Source: an uncultured Parabacteroides sp.
GTDB taxonomy: Bacteria; Bacteroidota; Bacteroidia; Bacteroidales; Tannerellaceae
Length of the DNA: 11,140 nt
Direction of reading: 5' to 3'
Assembly: GCA_900547435.1 (NCBI GenBank)
Contig: URGO01000108.1
Span: forward strand, 1-11,140
Positions within the stretch are counted from its first letter, which is position 1, and every line of letters begins with the position of its first letter. A program made the position numbers and the translations under genes. Positions 7,225-11,140 of the stretch are shown piece after piece. The notes beneath the pieces are model-generated. The model saw nothing but the letters and a program-made list of their open reading frames with translations, searched no databases and was not told the origin of the DNA.

Positions 7225-8004
7225 TCACAAACCTAATACATTATAAATCGCTTTTCCCCAGAGCTCGCCCAAATCTTTCGCCCCCTCCTTGTTGGGATGC
7301 AGGAAGAAGATGCCGGCATTGCCCTGCTCATGCTGGAACTTCGCTTCGTTTTCCTTAAAGAAATCAAATCCCTCCGTATCGCCCAGGAAAACCCGTCCGG
7401 GAGCCTTTTCCGCATACGCCTTCACCAATGCCTGAATCTCCGGATAATAGGAAATGAGCCTATCCAGGCCCTCCTGCATATACTTCGTTCCGTTATAGGT
7501 ATTCGGACTATACCAAATCGGACGATGCACCACGACAAGCGATTTCGGATAACGTGCCAGCAACGTATCGATAATCTGCGTCATGTTCCGGGTATATTGT
7601 TCGGGCGATACCGGCGCACCGTTCGTCCCGTGTATGGCACTATCGTTCGTTCCCAACATAAGGGAAAAGACAAGCGTTGCCCAATCCTCGTCCGCAAACT
7701 GGTCGGCGGCTTGCTTGGCCCGGTCGAACAAAGTATGGGTCGTGGGCAGATAATCCACCGTAGTACATCCGCTTACGCCCTGATTGCTGAACCGCACCTC
7801 CCCTACTCCCGGTTGTTATCCCAGGTAAAGGACCGCCTGCACCGGCGGAGCTTCGTGCGAAGGCTTCTCCAATCCAACACCTTGCGTGATGCTGTTCCCG
7901 ATAAATACGATATTCAAATGCCGCTTCTCCGCCGCATTCCCGCATGTCAGGACCAACAATCCCAACATCAGGAGAATTCCTTTTCCTAATCCGATCTTTT
8001 TCAT
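7225..8004 (-). pseudogene. Exported SGNH/GDSL-family hydrolase, interrupted by an in-frame TAA
   Basis: The frame from ATG 8004 reads a signal sequence (MKKIGLGKGILLMLGLLVLTCG), then GNSITQG with the block I nucleophile S38, and stops after residue 62 at TAA (7816-7818). The same frame then continues, QPGVGEVRFSNQGVSG (block II region), LMLGTNDSA (block III GTND at 118-121), to FFLHPNKEG (block V, H236) and a normal stop at 7225. Reading through gives 259 positions, usual for this family of esterases or carbohydrate acyl hydrolases. The block V aspartate usually three residues before the histidine is Phe here, so the triad may be a Ser-His dyad. Without read-through the catalytic Ser and His are on separate fragments, and the second part starts only at a GTG (7797). 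The preceding codon is GGA and the following one CAA, so a CAA-to-TAA change would explain the break. The leader has a strong AGGAGG site and a 22-base repeat array. The start is well supported by that site. The substrate is unknown. Confidence 0.85.
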
Positions 8005-8008
8005 ATTT

Positions 8009-8014
8009 CCTCCT
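8009..8014 (-). promoter_or_regulatory. Strong Shine-Dalgarno site before the SGNH gene
   Basis: On the minus strand AGGAGG lies four bases before the ATG at 8004. It fixes that start codon. It is notable because the other genes here lack a clear Shine-Dalgarno sequence, as is usual in Bacteroides. Confidence 0.7.
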
Positions 8015-8024
8015 ATCTTTTTTT

Positions 8025-8110
8025 CGTCTAACAGCTGTGCACTTTTCGTCTAACAGCCGTGTACGTTGCGTCTAACAACTGTGCAACTTGCGTCTAACAG
8101 CTGTTAGACG
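8025..8110. repeat. 22-base tandem repeat array ending in a perfect 20-base palindrome
   Basis: Units start at 8025, 8047, 8069 and 8091 with exact 22-base spacing. Each begins CGTCTAACA followed by (G/A)C(T/C)GT. Units 1-3 then diverge in their last bases; unit 4 (8091-8110) is the perfect palindrome CGTCTAACAGCTGTTAGACG. Only 20 bases separate the array from the SGNH start codon (8004), and if the minus-strand promoter proposed at 8168-8198 is right, the array is transcribed in that gene's leader. Spacing of about two helical turns would place repeated protein-binding half-sites on one DNA face. There are no unique spacers, so it is not CRISPR. Confidence 0.88.
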
Positions 8111-8167
8111 ATTCTTTTTATCCCTCCGAACCGAAAAAACTCCCGTCCGGAAAAGATTTCCTCCCTA

Positions 8168-8198
8168 CAAAGGAACAAATAATATCCCGAATCCCAAA
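8168..8198 (-). promoter_or_regulatory. Bacteroides-type promoter for the SGNH/DUF4153 unit
   Basis: On the minus strand a -33 TTTG (8198-8195) is followed by a 19-base spacer and a -7 box TTCCTTTG (8175-8168), one mismatch from TAnnTTTG. Transcription would start near 8161 and give a leader of about 155 bases that contains the 22-base repeat array. Prediction by eye only. Confidence 0.5.
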
Positions 8199-8207
8199 AA
8201 AAGCCCG

Positions 8208-8215
8208 TATCTTTG
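8208..8215 (+). promoter_or_regulatory. Bacteroides -7 box for the RluA-like gene / dsbD unit
   Basis: TATCTTTG matches the TAnnTTTG consensus exactly. No TTTG lies at the expected -33 spacing. Transcription should start a few bases downstream, near 8221, which rules out the GTG at 8215 as the start codon of the following gene. It sits back to back with the minus-strand promoter. Confidence 0.6.
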
Positions 8216-8241
8216 TGGGGATTTTTTTAAGACAAGAAAGA

Positions 8242-9162
8242 ATGAAGAAAGGCTTTGGCATGAAAAAACGGTTTCGGCCGGACAACGCACCCCGCGGACG
8301 AAACATTACCGTTGAACAGGAGGCTACGTTGCTTCCCTTTTTATTTGAGTTATTGAAAGAGCAGAGCAAGACCTCGGTCAAGGCGTTGCTCTCGCACGGA
8401 CAGATATGGGTCAACCAGCAAGCAACGACCCAATTTGACACGCCTTTGCACGCAGGCGATGTGGTGACCATCAGTTATAACCGCCGGAAGGTAGTATTCA
8501 ACAATCCATTGCTGAACATCATCTACGAAGATGATTCCGTCATTGTGGTCAACAAACGCGAAGGATTGCTTTCGGTCTCGACCGCCAAGGTGCGCGAGCG
8601 TACCGCATTCCATATCCTGAGCGATTATCTGAAAAAGAGTGACCCGCGCAACAAGCTTTTTGTCTTGCATCGTCTGGACCGCGACACCTCCGGACTGATG
8701 ATGTTTGCCAAGACCCGTGCCGTTCAGGAGAAGATGCAAAGCAACTGGAACGAAATGATTACCGAACGCACCTACGTGGCGGTTGTAGAAGGCCGTCCGG
8801 AGAAGGATTCGGATTTGATAACCACTCAGCTGAAAGAAAACGCCGAAGCGCGCGTCTATGTCGTGGCGGATGGCGGTAAAGATGCCATCACCCGCTATCA
8901 CCTGCTCCGCACGAACGAAAAATATTCGCTTCTGGAACTGAATCTGGAAACGGGGCGGAAGAACCAGATACGCGCTCAGATGGAATATATCGGTCATCCG
9001 ATTGCCGGAGATTACAAATATGGCGCGGAGACCGACCCGACAGGCCGATTGATGCTTCATGCACAACGGCTCTACTTTATCCATCCGGAAACGGGCGAGG
9101 AAATGCGGTTCGATACGCGCATCCCGGATTCATTCAAATCGTTGACAAGTAAAAACTGGTAA
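8242..9162 (+). CDS. RluA-family pseudouridine synthase with S4 domain
   Basis: A 306-residue cytoplasmic RNA-modifying enzyme. Residues about 22-79 form an S4 RNA-binding domain (TSVKALLSHGQIWVNQQ, then HAGDVVTI). The catalytic domain follows, with INIIYEDDSVIVVNKREGLL-type motif I near 91-110 and the hallmark HRLDRDTSGLM near 143-153, in which D146 is the catalytic aspartate. LNLETGRKNQIRAQM and GHPIAGDYKYG are the later conserved motifs. It isomerises uridines in rRNA or tRNA; the target cannot be named. I chose ATG 8242. The frame is open further to GTG 8215, but that codon overlaps the predicted -7 box, and ATG 8260 (MKKRFRPDNA) is a possible alternative giving 300 residues. The stop is 17 bases before dsbD, so the two are probably co-transcribed. 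Codon use and G+C match the Bacteroides-like part of the window. Confidence 0.9.
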   Translation: MKKGFGMKKRFRPDNAPRGRNITVEQEATLLPFLFELLKEQSKTSVKALLSHGQIWVNQQATTQFDTPLHAGDVVTISYNRRKVVFNNPLLNIIYEDDSVIVVNKREGLLSVSTAKVRERTAFHILSDYLKKSDPRNKLFVLHRLDRDTSGLMMFAKTRAVQEKMQSNWNEMITERTYVAVVEGRPEKDSDLITTQLKENAEARVYVVADGGKDAITRYHLLRTNEKYSLLELNLETGRKNQIRAQMEYIGHPIAGDYKYGAETDPTGRLMLHAQRLYFIHPETGEEMRFDTRIPDSFKSLTSKNW

Positions 9163-9179
9163 AATAATAAAGGATGTAT

Positions 9180-11140
9180 ATGAAGAAACTCGTAACCTTG
9201 CTGATGTTCACATTCCTGGCATTAGCAGTACAGGCGCAGATATTGACGCCGGTAAAATGGAACATAAAACTGGAAGATTCAGAGTCGGCCGAGAAGACGC
9301 TGATATTTTCCGCCAAACTGGATGCGGGCTGGCATTTATATGACATGAACCTGCCGGAAGGCGGACCTATCTCTACTTCTTTCTCGTTCGAAAATCTGAA
9401 AGGCGCCAAGACTATCGGTACGCCCGTGGCCTCCAAAGAGGCAACAACCGTATTCGACGAGCAATTCCAGATGGAATTACGCTGGTTTGCCGGCGAAGTC
9501 TCTTTCCGCCAGAAGATAGAAGTAACCGACCCGAAGCATCTTCAGGTAGGCGGATATGTGGAATATATGGCCTGCAATGACGAGAACTGCCTTCCTCCCG
9601 AACAAGAGGAATTTGCATTCAGCGCCAAAGATATCAATGTAGAAAAGACCCTGGCGGCACTTGCCCCGAAAGAGGATTCCGTCCAAGAGGTGCCGCAAGA
9701 CACCAGGATAGCAGAAACGACCCCGGCCGATGAGACCAGCTCCGCCACACCGGAATATGTTCCGGAAAAAGAACCGCAGGTGTATCAGTCGGAAGACTTA
9801 TGGAAACCGGTCATCGAAGAGCTGAAAGCCTTCGGAGATACAACCATCTCCGCCACAAATACCAGCTGGCTGTTTATCTTCTTCGCGGGATTTGCCGGAG
9901 GACTCATCGCCCTCCTGACCCCTTGCGTATGGCCGATGATTCCGATGACGGTCAGCTTCTTCCTCAAACGGACCAAAGACCGGAAGAAGGCTATCCGCGA
10001 TGCGATTACTTATGGGCTTTCCATCATCGTAATTTATCTGGTACTGGGGCTGCTGATTACCGGCATCTTCGGGGCAAGCGCCTTGAATGACCTTTCAACG
10101 AATGCCATCTTCAACATCATATTCTTCCTGCTATTGGTTCTGTTTGCGGTCTCCTTCTTCGGCGCGTTCGAACTGGTATTGCCGGCATCCTGGACCAACA
10201 AACTGGATAGCAAAGCAGACTCGACCACCGGAATCATCAGTATCTTCTTTATGTCGTTCACCCTGGTACTGGTTTCTTTCTCCTGCACAGGTCCCATCAT
10301 CGGTACATTGCTGGTCCAGGCGGCTACGAGGGGTGCGGCTAGCGGCCCGGCGGTCGGAATGTTCGGCTTCGCGGTGGCCTTATCCATCCCGTTCAGCCTC
10401 TTCGCCATCTTCCCGAACCTGTTGCAGAGTATGCCGAAATCGGGCGGCTGGCTGAACGCGGTGAAGGTGGTGCTGGGCTTCATCGAGGTGGCGCTGGGCT
10501 TCAAGTTCCTCAGCGTGGCCGACCAGACCTACCATTGGGGGCTGCTCGACCGCGAGGTCTATCTGGCGATCTGGATCGTCACGTTCGCACTGTTGGGTTT
10601 CTATCTGCTGGGCAAGCTGCGCTTCGCCCATGACAGCGAGGTGAAGACGCTTTCGGTCGGCCGGCTCGCGCTGGCGATCGTCGATTTCGCCTTCGTGGTC
10701 TATATGATTCCGGGCATGTGGGGCGCGCCGCTCAAAGCGCTGGCGGGGTACCTGCCGCCGTTGCAGACACAGGATTTCATCCTCGGACAGAGTCCTCTAC
10801 CCGTGATCGGGGGCTCCGACGGGCCGACTTCGATCCGTGTCGGCGCTGCGCAGGTCAAGTACGGCGATTTCCTCTCGATGCCGCACGGTATCACGGGTTA
10901 TTTCGAATGGAACGAGGCGCTGGCGGCCGCTCGTGCCGCGGGTAAGCCGCTCTTCGTCGACGTGACGGGGCACGGCTGCGTCAACTGCCGCGAAATGGAG
11001 CAGAAGGTACTCTCCGACGAGCGTGTGCAGCAAATTCTGCGCGACGACTACATCGTCGTGGCGTTGTATACCGACGACAAAGCACGTGCAGCCGGAGAGG
11101 ATTGGGTGGCCACCGAAAGCGGTACGACGCTCAGAGAGAG
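9180..11140 (+). CDS. dsbD: Thiol:disulfide interchange protein DsbD, 3' end outside window; 3' third of foreign composition
   Basis: DsbD passes electrons from cytoplasmic thioredoxin across the inner membrane to periplasmic thiol proteins. The 653 visible codons start with a signal peptide (MKKLVTLLMFTFLALAVQA). An N-terminal periplasmic domain follows, with a redox pair C132/C137 in the ACNDENCLPPE motif, then a low-complexity linker (about 160-205). The CcdA-like membrane domain carries C249 (LLTPCVWPM) and C369 (FSCTGPIIG). After further membrane segments, a periplasmic thioredoxin-like domain has the GHGCVNCREME motif (C600, C603). All three expected cysteine pairs are present. Perhaps 60 residues are missing past the window edge. 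From about codon 380 (near 10320) codon use shifts to strongly G/C-ending codons while the frame stays open, so the gene may be a hybrid of two species. The ATG at 9180 is the only start that gives an intact signal peptide; AAAGGA precedes it. Confidence 0.9.
   Translation, partial: MKKLVTLLMFTFLALAVQAQILTPVKWNIKLEDSESAEKTLIFSAKLDAGWHLYDMNLPEGGPISTSFSFENLKGAKTIGTPVASKEATTVFDEQFQMELRWFAGEVSFRQKIEVTDPKHLQVGGYVEYMACNDENCLPPEQEEFAFSAKDINVEKTLAALAPKEDSVQEVPQDTRIAETTPADETSSATPEYVPEKEPQVYQSEDLWKPVIEELKAFGDTTISATNTSWLFIFFAGFAGGLIALLTPCVWPMIPMTVSFFLKRTKDRKKAIRDAITYGLSIIVIYLVLGLLITGIFGASALNDLSTNAIFNIIFFLLLVLFAVSFFGAFELVLPASWTNKLDSKADSTTGIISIFFMSFTLVLVSFSCTGPIIGTLLVQAATRGAASGPAVGMFGFAVALSIPFSLFAIFPNLLQSMPKSGGWLNAVKVVLGFIEVALGFKFLSVADQTYHWGLLDREVYLAIWIVTFALLGFYLLGKLRFAHDSEVKTLSVGRLALAIVDFAFVVYMIPGMWGAPLKALAGYLPPLQTQDFILGQSPLPVIGGSDGPTSIRVGAAQVKYGDFLSMPHGITGYFEWNEALAAARAAGKPLFVDVTGHGCVNCREMEQKVLSDERVQQILRDDYIVVALYTDDKARAAGEDWVATESGTTLRE
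10320..11140. other. High-G+C segment of different origin
   Basis: Hand counts give 117 G+C of 240 bases at 10081-10320 and 155 of 240 at 10321-10560, with 42 of 60 at 10441-10500 against 24 of 60 at 10081-10140. Codons change from mixed to mostly CTG/CTC, GTC/GTG, GCG, GAC, CGC. The style resembles Alistipes-like Bacteroidales. The switch lies just after the conserved FSCTGPIIGTLLV block, a plausible point for recombination or misassembly between homologues. The boundary could lie anywhere from about 10290 to 10440. Confidence 0.7.

Noticed and set aside
8025..8110. Possible CRISPR array
   Set aside because: The 22-base units follow each other directly with no unique spacers of usual length, and no cas gene is near.
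8215..8241. GTG at 8215 as the start of the RluA-like gene
   Set aside because: It overlaps the TATCTTTG -7 box, so it would lie upstream of the transcript; the added residues are not family-like.
8350..9084. Long open frame antisense to the RluA-like gene
   Set aside because: It is a shadow of the coding strand with no recognisable protein features; the plus-strand gene has full family motifs.
10800..10830. GGSDGPT in DsbD resembling the IGGADGPT motif of sodium-pumping decarboxylase beta subunits
   Set aside because: The motif is short and sits in a linker between the DsbD membrane and thioredoxin domains; no other decarboxylase sequence is present.

Overview
The window looks like chromosomal DNA of a gut Bacteroidales, most likely Bacteroides or a close relative. 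The reasons are the gene content (FucP-type permease, DUF4153 membrane protein, small OmpX/PorT-like beta-barrel, SGNH hydrolase, DsbD with an N-terminal DsbD_N-like domain), a perfect Bacteroides -7 box (TAnnTTTG) before one gene, mostly weak ribosome-binding sites, and roughly 45-50% G+C. The assignment comes from reading the proteins and codons, with no database search.

Layout. Positions 1-163 hold the 3' part of a tRNA-Thr(UGU), its Rho-independent terminator and an array of 8-base repeats. A flavodoxin-fold iron-sulfur flavoprotein follows on the plus strand (164-784). It converges, 5 bases away, on a long minus-strand block. Read in the direction of transcription, that block is: an SGNH hydrolase (8004-7225, broken by an in-frame TAA), a DUF4153 membrane protein (7214-5760), a RhaM-family mutarotase (5605-5264) overlapping the fucose permease gene fucP (5267-4011), a small outer-membrane beta-barrel protein (3922-3344), and priA (3255-790, broken by an in-frame TGA). 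A divergent promoter region at 8005-8241 separates this block from a plus-strand pair: an RluA-family pseudouridine synthase and dsbD, which runs off the window end.

How the genes fit together. The mutarotase and FucP form a clear two-gene deoxysugar uptake unit (L-fucose or a similar 6-deoxyhexose). The SGNH hydrolase and DUF4153 genes are 10 bases apart and probably co-transcribed. The RluA-like gene and dsbD are 17 bases apart and probably co-transcribed. The other genes are housekeeping or of general function.

Two things stand out. First, four intergenic gaps carry short-period repeats directly upstream of a start codon: exact 8-base AACT-word arrays before the flavoprotein and priA, a 45-base-arm inverted repeat made of AACTCC words before the mutarotase, and a 22-base tandem array starting with a perfect 20-base palindrome before the SGNH gene. 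I know no named family for these. Second, the sequence shows signs of chimerism or error. Two genes are each interrupted by one in-frame stop with otherwise intact reading frames. Inside dsbD the base composition changes abruptly near 10320 (hand count 49% G+C over 10081-10320, 65% over 10321-10560) while the reading frame stays open, which suggests a join to DNA of a higher-G+C Bacteroidales such as an Alistipes-like organism. I found no convincing new multi-gene system; the repeat arrays are the best unexplained signal.
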